A stretch of DNA of 64,000 nucleotides from Filobacillus milosensis. Lineage in GTDB: Bacteria; Bacillota; Bacilli; Bacillales; Alkalibacillaceae. Location of the stretch: NCBI RefSeq assembly GCF_004402015.1, contig NZ_SOPW01000014.1:26875-90874 (forward strand). The letters are read 5' to 3'. Within the stretch, counting starts at the first letter, position 1, and each line of letters opens with the position of its first letter. Below, in pieces: positions 26,431 to 34,696 of the stretch. The notes beneath the pieces were generated by a model. The model searched no databases. It was not told where the DNA came from and worked only from the letters and a program-made list of their open reading frames with translations. Both the position numbers and the translations under genes were made by a program.

Positions 26431-27141
26431 ATGAATGTAGATATTTACCCTTTAAATGATCAATCCATAGTTATTTCATTTGGGAATGAGATTGATGAGG
26501 AAACAAGTCAAAAGGTTCAACGTTTATATCATGTTTTTCGAAATGTTGATGAGCCTTATTTAGTAGATTTAGTACCGGCTTATACAACATTAACGATATT
26601 TTTTGATAATGAATTGATTAATTATGAAGTACTAAAAGATAAGATAAAAGATAGCCTGCATCAATCGAGTATGCAAAATGCTGCTACACAATCTAAAAAA
26701 GTCTACATTCCGGTGTTATATAAAGGTGCAGATCTAGAAATAGTTGCTAATCATAATAAATTGTCGATTGATGAAGTTATTGAGCTTCATGAGCAGAATG
26801 TTTACATGGTCTATATGATTGGTTTTCTGCCAGGGTTTCCGTACCTTGGAGGGTTAAATGAACGACTGGCTACACCCCGGTTAAATGAACCGAGGTCAAA
26901 TGTTGAAGCAGGAAGTGTAGGGATTGCAGGTCAACAAACTGGAATCTATCCTGTCAACTCACCTGGGGGTTGGAACATTATTGGTTACACCCCTGTTAAG
27001 TTATTTGATATGGACCGGGAATCTCCATTTTTGTTTCAGGCTGGTGATTCTATTAAATTTTACTCAATAAATCAGGCAACGTATGATGAAATGATACAAA
27101 CCTCATATAATCCTCAAGTGGAGTGGTTCGATGAAAATTGA
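26431..27141 (+). CDS. pxpB: 5-oxoprolinase subunit PxpB (KipI family)
   Basis: 236 residues of the KipI/allophanate hydrolase subunit 1 family: YMIGFLPGFPYLGGLNERLA, then TPRLNEPRSNVEAGSVGIAG and QTGIYPVNSPGGWNIIG are the family hallmarks. With PxpA and PxpC it forms the ATP-dependent 5-oxoprolinase that opens pyroglutamate to glutamate. B. subtilis KipI also inhibits the sporulation kinase KinA, so a regulatory role is possible. It starts 1 nt after the zinc-ribbon membrane gene and overlaps pxpA by 11 nt. Confidence 0.92.
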   Translation: MNVDIYPLNDQSIVISFGNEIDEETSQKVQRLYHVFRNVDEPYLVDLVPAYTTLTIFFDNELINYEVLKDKIKDSLHQSSMQNAATQSKKVYIPVLYKGADLEIVANHNKLSIDEVIELHEQNVYMVYMIGFLPGFPYLGGLNERLATPRLNEPRSNVEAGSVGIAGQQTGIYPVNSPGGWNIIGYTPVKLFDMDRESPFLFQAGDSIKFYSINQATYDEMIQTSYNPQVEWFDEN

Positions 27142-27895
27142 TTTAAATGCAGATTTAGGCGAAAGTTTTGGAGCGTATCAGATTGGTAGTGATGAAGAAT
27201 TATTGAAAGTGGTGAGTTCTGCCAATATAGCATGTGGATTTCATGCCGGTGATTTTCAAACGATTCCACACACCATTCAAACGGCCAAAGAAATGGGCGT
27301 AGCCATTGGTGCACACCCGGGGTTTCCTGATATCCAAGGGTTTGGCAGAAGACGAATGGATTTTAGTCATAAGGAAATCTATAACTTAGTGATGTATCAA
27401 CTAGGGGCTTTTAAAGCTTTTGCGCAATCCAACAAGACCGACATTCAACATGTTAAACCGCATGGTGCATTATATAATCTTGCCAATAAGGATCAAGAGG
27501 TGGCTGAGGCAATTGCTAAAGCAGTATACGACTTTGATCCGACCTTAATATTATTTGGATTATGCAATAGTTTTTTAGTAGAAGCGGGACAAGAGATTGG
27601 GTTAAACACAGTACAAGAAGCTTTTGCTGACCGAACCTATACAGATGAAGGACTACTTATGCCTAGAACAGAGCCTAATGCAATGAAACATGAAACCGAT
27701 GATATTATCAAACAAGTACTAATGATTGTTAACGACAATATAGTTATCTCGAATACAGGAAAAACCGTGGAGATGGAAGCGGATACGATTTGTTTGCATG
27801 GCGATACACCAAGCGCGTTAGAGCATGCTAAAGAAATTAAGGCTGCATTAGATCAACAAGGAATACAAATATCATCTTTTAATAAAGGAAGGTAA
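27131..27895 (+). CDS. pxpA: 5-oxoprolinase subunit PxpA (LamB/YcsF family)
   Basis: 254 residues with MKIDLNADLGESFG, NIACGFHAGD, IGAHPGFPD and HVKPHGALYN, the conserved LamB/YcsF motifs forming the active cavity. Usual family length is about 250. Acts with PxpB and PxpC on 5-oxoproline. The start overlaps the end of pxpB, which indicates translational coupling. Confidence 0.95.
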   Translation: MKIDLNADLGESFGAYQIGSDEELLKVVSSANIACGFHAGDFQTIPHTIQTAKEMGVAIGAHPGFPDIQGFGRRRMDFSHKEIYNLVMYQLGAFKAFAQSNKTDIQHVKPHGALYNLANKDQEVAEAIAKAVYDFDPTLILFGLCNSFLVEAGQEIGLNTVQEAFADRTYTDEGLLMPRTEPNAMKHETDDIIKQVLMIVNDNIVISNTGKTVEMEADTICLHGDTPSALEHAKEIKAALDQQGIQISSFNKGR

Positions 27896-27896
27896 T

Positions 27897-28757
27897 ATGT
27901 TAAAAGTTATTAAATCAGGAGTGTTTACTTCCATTCAAGATAAAGGTAGATTCCAATACCGGTCTTATGGTGTGCCGGTATCGGGAGCTATGGATCAGTA
28001 CGCTTATGAACAGGCCAATAGAATAATAGGTAATGAATTAAATGCGGCAGCCTTAGAAGTAATTTTTGGTGGAGTGGAATTCCTGGTGTTAGAAGATATA
28101 GATATTGCCATAACAGGAGCTGACTTAAACCCTCAAGTGGATGGTCAAACTGTAGATATGTGGAAACCGATGACACTGTTGAAAAATCAAAAACTGACTT
28201 TCAAAGGACCAAAGGCTGGGGTTATTGCGTATGTAGCCTTACCTGGTGGTATTGATTCTAAAACTTATTTAGGCTCACAATCCGTTTATGAAAAAGCAGG
28301 GTTTGGTAAACGGTTAGCATCGAGCGATACTATAATTGCTAAACTTTATCGACCATCTGTTGAGAATGACATTCTATCTATGGACATTCCAACTTATATT
28401 AACGAAGTGCAAGTTAATGTCATACCAAGTCCTCATGAGCAATTATTTACCTCTCAATCTATTCAACGCTTTTACGAAGAACCGTTTACAGTGCAAAGAG
28501 GCGACAGAATGGGGACGCTTTTAAAGGGGAGTGAACCTTTATCATTAAACAAACCAGTCGATCTTGTTTCTGAAGCGGTTACGTTTGGCACCGTCCAAGT
28601 GCCACCAAGTGGTCAGCCAATGGTACTTTTAGCTGATGCACAAACAACAGGAGGCTACCCAACATTAGGTACTATACATTCAGATGACTTATGGCGTGCA
28701 GCTCAAATTCCTCCAAAAGGTTCAATCAAATTTAATCGACTTTCCCAACTAGGTTAA
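27897..28757 (+). CDS. pxpC: 5-oxoprolinase subunit PxpC (KipA family)
   Basis: 286 residues of the KipA/allophanate hydrolase subunit 2 family (biotin-dependent carboxyltransferase domain): TSIQDKGRFQYRSYGVPVSG, AALEVIFGGVEFLVLED and DAQTTGGYPTLGTI are typical. AAAGGAAGG precedes the ATG one base after the pxpA stop. A family length nearer 310-330 is common, so this copy is slightly short but ends on conserved sequence. Confidence 0.9.
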   Translation: MLKVIKSGVFTSIQDKGRFQYRSYGVPVSGAMDQYAYEQANRIIGNELNAAALEVIFGGVEFLVLEDIDIAITGADLNPQVDGQTVDMWKPMTLLKNQKLTFKGPKAGVIAYVALPGGIDSKTYLGSQSVYEKAGFGKRLASSDTIIAKLYRPSVENDILSMDIPTYINEVQVNVIPSPHEQLFTSQSIQRFYEEPFTVQRGDRMGTLLKGSEPLSLNKPVDLVSEAVTFGTVQVPPSGQPMVLLADAQTTGGYPTLGTIHSDDLWRAAQIPPKGSIKFNRLSQLG

Positions 28758-28790
28758 TAGTATCGAATTAAATGAATTTTTAGATAAATC

Positions 28791-28819
28791 TTGAAATTCA
28801 AATAAAATATCGATAAAAT
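28791..28819 (+). promoter_or_regulatory. sigma-A promoter of cstA
   Basis: TTGAAA (28791-28796), a 17-bp spacer, TAAAAT (28814-28819). The predicted start point is inside the cre box that follows. Confidence 0.65.
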
Positions 28820-28824
28820 TTTAA

Positions 28825-28838
28825 TGTAAGCGTTAACA
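28825..28838 (+). promoter_or_regulatory. cre box (CcpA operator) for cstA
   Basis: TGTAAGCGTTAACA matches the catabolite-responsive element consensus TGWAANCGNTNWCA at every position. It overlaps the predicted transcription start, a location that normally gives CcpA-dependent glucose repression. Confidence 0.85.
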
Positions 28839-28858
28839 ATATTGGGGAGGTATGAGAT

Positions 28859-30601
28859 ATGAGTGGTATTTGGTTAGCTCTAATTGGTTTTCTGGTTTTC
28901 TTTCTAGGTTATCGTTTCTACTCCAAGTACATTTCAGAAAAAATATACCGATTAGATCCGAATTACACAACACCAGCTCACAAATATAAGGATGGTGTTG
29001 ACTATGTTCCTACTAACCGATTCGTTTTGTGGGGACACCATTTTACTTCTGTAGCAGGGGCTGCTCCTATTGTAGGTCCAGCCATCGCTGTATACTGGGG
29101 TTGGCTACCGGCCTTTTTATGGGTCATCCTTGGTACAGTTTTTGCCGCAGGGGTACATGATTCAGGGACATTATTTATGTCAGTCCGTAATAAAGGACAA
29201 TCTGTTGGTACGTTGGCAAATAAATTAATTGGACAACGTGCTAAGATCTTATTCTTGTTTATTATTTTGTTGTTAGTATTAATGGTAAATGCAGTATTTG
29301 CTTGGGTTATTGCGAAATTATTTATCTCTAATCCATCTGCAGTTTTATCTGTATTTATCCAAATTCCTTTAGCGGTTTGGATTGGGTATCATGTATACAA
29401 ACGTAGTGGTAGCATGCTTTTACCGTCGATTGCTGCTTTAATCGTTATGTATGGAACAGCGATACTAGCAAGCTACTATGACATACTACAAATTGATTTA
29501 GTGCGTTACTTTGGTGGAGAAGGTGCATTTACATTCTTAGGAATGTCTGCAACTTCGACAGCATTCTTCGTGTGGATTATTATCTTAATGGTCTATGTTT
29601 ACATTGCTTCGACTTTACCAGTTTGGAAGCTTTTACAGCCAAGAGACTATATTAATTCACACCAATTAGTATTAGGTTTATTAATCCTATATGCTGGTTT
29701 ATTTGTGACTTCACCTGAAATTACAGCACCAATGACCAATACAGGTGTATCAGATACACCATGGTTCCCGATACTCTTCATTACAGTAGCCTGTGGTGCT
29801 ATTTCTGGCTTCCACGGTCTTGTTTCGTCAGGGACAACAAGTAAACAACTGGATAATGAAAGAGATGTTCGTTTTGTCGGTTATTTAGGTGCCATTGGAG
29901 AAGGGTTACTAGCATTGGTAGCAATTATTGCCGTGGTAACATTCTTCGGTTCACAAGGTGAATTTTTATCCACTTATAGTAGTTTCTCAGCTGCGGGTAG
30001 TAGTGGTTTAGGCGTATTCGTACAAGGTGCTGGTGCTTTAGCTACTGGTATTGGTATTCCAGCAGCCGTAGCACCGACGATTGTTGCTGTAATCATTGTG
30101 AGTTTCGCAGCAACAACATTAGACTCATCTGTTCGTTTAATGCGTTATATCATTTCAGAGCTAGGTGTTGAATATAATGTTCCTTCAATTACTAAGAAGC
30201 ATGCTGCTACAACAATTGCTGTTGTATCAAGTGCGGCTCTAACATTGATTCCGCAAGGACCTAATGGGTTTGGTTCAGGTGGTTATCTATTATGGCCACT
30301 ATTTGGTACATCCAACCAATTATTAGCTGGGATTAGTTTATTATTATTAGCTATCTTCTTGAAACGTAGAGGTAGCAGTATGTTACCAGCGCTAATTCCA
30401 ATGATCTTCTTAATGTTCATGACGTTATATGCCATGTTCATTCAAGTCTTTACAAGCTGGGCTCCATGGGCAGCAAATCATGATTGGTTACTATTTAGTT
30501 TTGGTGCCATCGTATTTATATTTGCGCTTTGGATTGTTATTACAGCCGTATCAGTTATTCTAAGTGAAAATAAAAATGATGAATTAAAAGATGTAGGATA
30601 A
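28859..30601 (+). CDS. cstA: carbon starvation protein CstA family transporter
   Basis: 580 residues with about 16 membrane helices. CstA motifs seen: YPTNRFVLWGHHFTSVAGAA-like, VGPAIAVYWGWLPAFLWV, GVHDSGTLFMSVRNKGQS, HGLVSSGTTSKQL and WPLFGTSNQLLAG. Family members take up pyruvate or peptides when better carbon is exhausted. The cre box and promoter upstream indicate CcpA repression. A terminator follows at 30607-30636. Confidence 0.93.
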   Translation: MSGIWLALIGFLVFFLGYRFYSKYISEKIYRLDPNYTTPAHKYKDGVDYVPTNRFVLWGHHFTSVAGAAPIVGPAIAVYWGWLPAFLWVILGTVFAAGVHDSGTLFMSVRNKGQSVGTLANKLIGQRAKILFLFIILLLVLMVNAVFAWVIAKLFISNPSAVLSVFIQIPLAVWIGYHVYKRSGSMLLPSIAALIVMYGTAILASYYDILQIDLVRYFGGEGAFTFLGMSATSTAFFVWIIILMVYVYIASTLPVWKLLQPRDYINSHQLVLGLLILYAGLFVTSPEITAPMTNTGVSDTPWFPILFITVACGAISGFHGLVSSGTTSKQLDNERDVRFVGYLGAIGEGLLALVAIIAVVTFFGSQGEFLSTYSSFSAAGSSGLGVFVQGAGALATGIGIPAAVAPTIVAVIIVSFAATTLDSSVRLMRYIISELGVEYNVPSITKKHAATTIAVVSSAALTLIPQGPNGFGSGGYLLWPLFGTSNQLLAGISLLLLAIFLKRRGSSMLPALIPMIFLMFMTLYAMFIQVFTSWAPWAANHDWLLFSFGAIVFIFALWIVITAVSVILSENKNDELKDVG

Positions 30602-30606
30602 AAGTC

Positions 30607-30636
30607 AAAAGCCGTACCTTGTGTGCGGCTTTTGTA
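30607..30636 (+). terminator. terminator of cstA
   Basis: AAAAGCCG (30607-30614) pairs with CGGCTTTT (30626-30633). The T-run is short, so some readthrough into the next operon is possible; no separate promoter is obvious in the 27 nt that remain. Confidence 0.7.
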
Positions 30637-30662
30637 ATCTTAATAAAAAAGGAGGTCTTACT

Positions 30663-31058
30663 GTGGTTGATGTAATAATTGTTCGACAAGAAAAAGGTAT
30701 AGGCGTTGGTTGATGCGGTGGTGTTAGTGATGACGGGTTCATCACCATGTCAGATGAATTTAAACACTTAGAAGGTTCGCGGAATCAGTTAGGAGAGCTA
30801 TATGTGAATTGGAAAGAAAAATATGGTGATCAAATCTCTATTAATTATGTAGACCCAAGGAACACTTCAATGATTGCGAGTTATCTTTTTAAACAAAGGA
30901 AAAAAGGTAACATTTCTTTATTCGATGCCATTAAACACTTGTTGTTTCATGTAAAATTAGATGCAATATTTGTTAATGGTTATTATTTAGAAAATAAAGA
31001 TGATTTTGATAAAATAGTTAATAATATGTTAGATGCAAAGGGTGATGTTAATGTTTGA
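30663..31058 (+). CDS. small protein with in-frame TGA at codon 17 (candidate selenoprotein, ArsA-associated)
   Basis: The frame begins at GTG 30663, 7 nt after AAAGGAGG, and reads VDVIIVRQEKGIGVG, TGA (30711-30713), CGGVSDDGFITMSDEFKHLE and on to 31058: 131 residues if the TGA is decoded. Codon 18 is TGC, so the product would hold Sec-Cys (or originally Cys-Cys) after a beta strand, where redox or metal-binding proteins place their thiols. C18 is the only Cys. The rest (ISINYVDPRNTSMIASYLF, DAIFVNGYYLEN) looks thioredoxin-like but is not a family I know. An ATG at 30747 has no ribosome site, so the upstream part belongs to the gene. Alternative: nonsense mutation. Confidence 0.6.
30727..30745 (+). 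promoter_or_regulatory. SECIS-like hairpin after the in-frame TGA
   Basis: GTGATGA (30727-30733) pairs perfectly with TCATCAC (30739-30745) around loop CGGGT. The stem begins 13 nt and the loop 20 nt after the TGA. A 16-37 nt distance to a small apical loop with G in its first two bases is the bacterial SECIS rule as I remember it, and this hairpin meets it. Confidence 0.45.
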
Positions 31059-31323
31059 GCGGAAAATCTTTAACAAATTAAAAAGAGTCATTGAAATGTA
31101 TGATGAGATGTTAAGTACGCCTCATCGAACAGAGATTGCAAGGGAACTAAGGGATGAGGATGATTTATTTCTATTGCTTGTCTATTCGGATATGCTTGGC
31201 ATCCCGAACCCTGCATTTTATTACACGCTCGAACTATATCCATTTATCATTGAAAAATTCCATGATTGGCATTTAAGGATGGGGATGGAACATTCGCCGC
31301 TTGATGGAATTAGATGTTGCTAG
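31051..31323 (+). CDS. cory-CC-star family protein
   Basis: 90 residues ending in Cys-Cys-stop (DGIRCC), its only cysteines. Helical sequence: KIFNKLKRVIEMYDEMLSTP, then DDLFLLLVYSDMLGIPNPAF and LELYPFIIEKFHDWHLRMG. I recall that automated annotation calls such proteins cory-CC-star; no function is known to me. The ATG at 31051 has AAAGGG 8 nt upstream and lies inside the last 8 nt of the preceding gene. The terminal vicinal Cys pair could pass a metalloid, metal or disulfide to a partner. Confidence 0.75.
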   Translation: MFERKIFNKLKRVIEMYDEMLSTPHRTEIARELRDEDDLFLLLVYSDMLGIPNPAFYYTLELYPFIIEKFHDWHLRMGMEHSPLDGIRCC

Positions 31324-31340
31324 ATAAGGTGAGTGATTAT

Positions 31341-32294
31341 ATGAGCTCTATTAAGGATAAAAAAATTGTTTTTGTTGGTGGAAAAGGCGGTGTAGGTAAA
31401 TCGACGTCATCAGCTGCTTTAGCGCTTGCAAATGCACAGGCAGGTTATCAGACATTAATTGTATCGACAGATCCTGCGCACAATTTAGGAGATATTTTTC
31501 ATCAGCAATTATCACATGAAAAAAAGAAATTAGATAAGAACTTGTGGGGAATTGAGATTGATTCGACTCAAGAAACCAAACGTTATATGAATCAGGTTAA
31601 AGAAAATTTAAAAGGTTTGGTTAAATCTAAAATGGTCGAAGAAGTTCATAGACAAATAGATTTAGCAAGCGCCTCTCCAGGAGCGGAAGAGGCAGCACTG
31701 TTTGACCGATTGATATCTATCATTTTAGATGAAAAAGATCATTTTGATAAAATAATCTTTGATACGGCTCCTACAGGTCACACCATTCGACTTCTTACTT
31801 TGCCGGAATTGATGAGTGTATGGATTGATGGAATGCTGGAGAAACGGCAGAAGATTAACGATAATTATACGCAATTATTAAATGACGGGGAACCGGTTGA
31901 TGATCCAATCTATGACATTCTACAAGCAAGAAAAGAAAAATTCTCTGCTGTGAGAGAAGTCATACTAGACGAAGAACAGACTGGTTTTGTATTCGTGTTA
32001 ATTCCTGAGCGCTTACCTATTATTGAAACAGAACAAGCTATTGAGCAATTGCATCAATTTCATTTACATGTGAGGACATTAATTATTAATAAAGTTCTGC
32101 CAAAAGAAGCAGACGGCAAGTTTTTAGAAAAAAGAAGACAAATAGAGTTAAATTATTTAAGAGATATTGACCAAAAATTTGCTAAACAAGAATTAGTTAA
32201 AATTCCTTTATATGAAGAAGATATTTCAGATCTAGAGAAATTAAACGTATTTGCTCAGCATTTACAGCCATTAACTAAGGAGGGTGCACAATGA
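31341..32294 (+). CDS. ArsA-like (Get3/TRC40 superfamily) ATPase, single domain
   Basis: 317 residues. Deviant Walker A GGKGGVGKST (about residues 14-23), STDPAHNLGDIF switch region and DTAPTGHTIRLLTLPELM signature define the ArsA/Get3 P-loop group, here as a single ATPase domain that should dimerise. It contains no Cys at all, so the Cys-based metalloid site of arsenite-pump ArsA is absent and any thiol chemistry must come from the two preceding small proteins. The ATG at 31341 has AAGGTGAG upstream; earlier in-frame starts overlap the Cys-Cys gene. Its stop overlaps the next gene by 4 nt. Confidence 0.88.
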   Translation: MSSIKDKKIVFVGGKGGVGKSTSSAALALANAQAGYQTLIVSTDPAHNLGDIFHQQLSHEKKKLDKNLWGIEIDSTQETKRYMNQVKENLKGLVKSKMVEEVHRQIDLASASPGAEEAALFDRLISIILDEKDHFDKIIFDTAPTGHTIRLLTLPELMSVWIDGMLEKRQKINDNYTQLLNDGEPVDDPIYDILQARKEKFSAVREVILDEEQTGFVFVLIPERLPIIETEQAIEQLHQFHLHVRTLIINKVLPKEADGKFLEKRRQIELNYLRDIDQKFAKQELVKIPLYEEDISDLEKLNVFAQHLQPLTKEGAQ

Positions 32295-33283
32295 AAGCAA
32301 TTGTACATAAAGACCAAGAAGGTTTAGATGGTTTAAATTATGAGGATGTAAACGAACCTAATGTGGCTTCAAATCAAGTAAAAGTTCAGTTGAAATCTTC
32401 AGGAATGAACCGACGCGATCTAGCGGTTACCGCTCGTCATAAAGTAGAGGATGGTCCTCTTATATTAGGGTCTGATGGGGCAGGAATCATTACGGAAGTT
32501 GGTGCTGAAGTCAACGAATGGACCATTGGAGATGAAGTTGTCATCAATCCTGGGTTAGGCTGGTCTAATATTAGTGAAGCACCACCGGAAGGCTTTGAGA
32601 TATTGGGTATGCCTGATGATGGGACTTTCAGCGAGTATATTGTAATGGATCAAAATCATGTTGAGAAGAAACCTGCTCACCTATCTTGGGATGAAGCTGG
32701 TGTTTTACCGTTAGCAGCATTAACTGCCTATCGAGTATTATTTACACGAGGGAAAGTCCAAAAAGGCGATACTGTTATGTTACCTGGAATCGGTAGTGGC
32801 GTATTAACATTTGTTTTGAAGTACTGTAAAGCCATTGGAGCAAGAGTGATTGTCACTTCTAGAAGTGAAGAAAAACTTGAGAAAGCAAAGGGCTTAGGTG
32901 CTGATGTCGCGATTCACACGAATTCCGATTGGAACGAAGAACTTAAAGGAGAATCAATCGACTTATTAATTGAGAGTATAGGTCGTGCAACGTTTAACAA
33001 ATCATTAAAAGTTATTCGAAAAGGCGGAACCATTGTGACGTTTGGTGCAACGACTGACGATCAAGTAGAGATTGATATTCGTCATTTCTTCTATGGTCAG
33101 TTTAATTTATTAGGATCCACGATGGGCAGTGCTGAAGAATTCCGATCGATGTTAGATTTTATTGAAGAAAATAATATCAAGCCAGAGTTAGACCAAATGT
33201 TTAAACTCTCAGAATATCAAGAGGCTTTTACTTATTTGAGAGATTCTAAGAACTTTGGAAAAATTGGATTTACAATTAACTAA
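32291..33283 (+). CDS. zinc-binding dehydrogenase (quinone oxidoreductase/MDR family)
   Basis: 330 residues of the medium-chain dehydrogenase superfamily, similar in my reading to B. subtilis YogA: N-terminal GroES-like domain (SGMNRRDLAVTARHKVEDGP, LGSDGAGIITEVGAEVNEW), then a Rossmann domain (MLPGIGSGVLTFVLKYCKAI, GADVAIHT). NADPH-dependent reduction of quinones or enones is the usual activity; the structural zinc Cys cluster is absent. It overlaps the ArsA-like gene by ATGA and ends the operon at a strong terminator. Confidence 0.85.
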   Translation: MKAIVHKDQEGLDGLNYEDVNEPNVASNQVKVQLKSSGMNRRDLAVTARHKVEDGPLILGSDGAGIITEVGAEVNEWTIGDEVVINPGLGWSNISEAPPEGFEILGMPDDGTFSEYIVMDQNHVEKKPAHLSWDEAGVLPLAALTAYRVLFTRGKVQKGDTVMLPGIGSGVLTFVLKYCKAIGARVIVTSRSEEKLEKAKGLGADVAIHTNSDWNEELKGESIDLLIESIGRATFNKSLKVIRKGGTIVTFGATTDDQVEIDIRHFFYGQFNLLGSTMGSAEEFRSMLDFIEENNIKPELDQMFKLSEYQEAFTYLRDSKNFGKIGFTIN

Positions 33284-33311
33284 CTGAACGTTTAAGAGCG
33301 TTCAGTTTTTT
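33283..33311 (+). terminator. terminator of the TGA/CC-star/ArsA operon
   Basis: ACTGAACG pairs with CGTTCAGT around an 8-nt loop, followed by T6. Confidence 0.88.
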
Positions 33312-33380
33312 ATATTGGATGTTGTTAAAGCTTAATGTTGATAATTATGAAGCAATAATTAAGGGTAGTCTATTTATTTG

Positions 33381-33560
33381 AAGAGCGAAAGGCGGCGACT
33401 CCTGGTCGACTAGAATCGGCCACGTCCTGTGGCCAACGTCGACACTTGACCGTCCAGGTCTTCGCGGGAACAGCACGAGCCGAAAATCACGCAAAACGAA
33501 CGGGAGTGAGTTTTGGGAAGTTGAGGCCGTGCCCGCGGAAAGCGTCCGCCTGTAGTGATT
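33381..33560. repeat. dispersed GC-rich repeat, longer copy 2
   Basis: Begins AGAGCGAAAGGCGGCGACTC and ends CGTCCGCCTGTAGTGATT, sharing GAACAGCACGAG and GCCGTGCCCGCGGAAAGCGT with 11926-12099. An inner stretch (about 33404-33452) with CGGCCACGTCCTGTGGCC and further inverted pairs looks like an insertion within the element. Non-coding; together with the terminator it fills the 385-bp gap 33284-33668, in which I see nothing else. Confidence 0.75.
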
Positions 33561-33668
33561 CGTAGAATCATCAAACATAGGCTTTATATTTTAAAATCCT
33601 TTTCCTTATAAAACATTGTAACCTTTTTTAAAATCATTACGACTAGTTAAGTAAAGGAGGTTAAAAAT

Positions 33669-34658
33669 TTGAAAAAAATAATGAGTTTAATTGTAATTTT
33701 TGGTCTTACTGTATTAGCAGCATGTGGAACAAATAATGTCATACAAAATGGCTCAGACGAATCTAAAGACCAACCTGAAAATGAAGATGTTAACTCAACA
33801 TATTTTGAAGGATATATTGCTGAAATAGAAGACAATCGTGTATTAATAACTGAAAAGAAATTAGAACAGCCTTATAGTGAGATAGATATTGAAGAAGCTC
33901 ATGAAAAAGCTGGAAACGCTGTATTTTTTAGCTTAGATGAGATAGAAGCTGATTTAGTTAGTTCATTCATAATTGGAGAAAAAGTAAAAGTTAAGCATGG
34001 TGCGATTGCAGAGTCTTATCCAGGTCAAGGAGGAGCTAAAGCAATCGAACGTATCGTTGATGAAGAAGATGATTTAATAACTTCCTTAGTAAAAGATCAC
34101 AAAAATATTGTTCAAGTTAATCGATTATTTAATGGTGAAACGATTAGAAAAGTTAGCTATACCACTGAAGGTGACCCCATATTTACAATAATTAAAAATC
34201 AAGGTGGCAAATATGAGCTTTTTGTAGATGCAACTCAAGATGAATATGGGAATGCAGAAAGTGTGAGGACTTTTAATTGTCAACAACTTGAGAAAGTTTT
34301 CAATGACGAGGGTCAATTAGAGATTGCATTAAAAGAATGTGATAATGAAGGTCAACAAATGTTAGTTTTAAATGCCCCTGCTATTGATATCGTGGTACCT
34401 GAACAAACATACACGGAAGTTTCGATCAACGTGGATGGGGAAATCTTATATGAATCTCAAGACGCCAACCATATTCAAGATATGATTAATAAGATTAAAG
34501 ATGGTAAAAAAACATCTGTCATGGTAATGTCGTTGATGAAACCGGATGGCACAATTAATTTTAAGGGTGAGAAAGCGGATTTGACTTATGATTATTATAA
34601 ATCAGGTGGCCTCATTGCCCACAATGTCTTTATTGATGCAGGAGTAAACTTTGAATAG
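33669..34658 (+). CDS. lipoprotein with DUF3221-like and DUF4362 domains
   Basis: 329 residues from a TTG start (AAAGGAGG 8 nt upstream). Lipobox LAAC (about residue 19). Residues 45-135 (FEGYIAEIEDNRVLITEK, GEKVKVKHGAIAESYPGQG) are DUF3221-like; residues 140-240 (ITSLVKDHKNIVQVNRLFNG, KVSYTTEGDPIFTIIKNQGG) match DUF4362. A further domain of about 80 residues (TEVSINVDGEILYESQDANH) follows. Probable cell-surface protein of unknown role; two smaller DUF3221-like lipoproteins are in this window. Confidence 0.8.
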   Translation: MKKIMSLIVIFGLTVLAACGTNNVIQNGSDESKDQPENEDVNSTYFEGYIAEIEDNRVLITEKKLEQPYSEIDIEEAHEKAGNAVFFSLDEIEADLVSSFIIGEKVKVKHGAIAESYPGQGGAKAIERIVDEEDDLITSLVKDHKNIVQVNRLFNGETIRKVSYTTEGDPIFTIIKNQGGKYELFVDATQDEYGNAESVRTFNCQQLEKVFNDEGQLEIALKECDNEGQQMLVLNAPAIDIVVPEQTYTEVSINVDGEILYESQDANHIQDMINKIKDGKKTSVMVMSLMKPDGTINFKGEKADLTYDYYKSGGLIAHNVFIDAGVNFE

Positions 34659-34663
34659 ATAAA

Positions 34664-34696
34664 AAATTCTAGTCCTTATGGCTAGAATTTTTTTAT
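34664..34696 (+). terminator. intrinsic terminator
   Basis: AAATTCTAG pairs with CTAGAATTT, followed by T-rich tract; ends the lipoprotein gene. Confidence 0.8.

Noticed and set aside
30663..31058. Reading the TGA at 30711 as Trp or as a general recoding of TGA
   Set aside because: Many genes in the window end at TGA, so the standard code applies.
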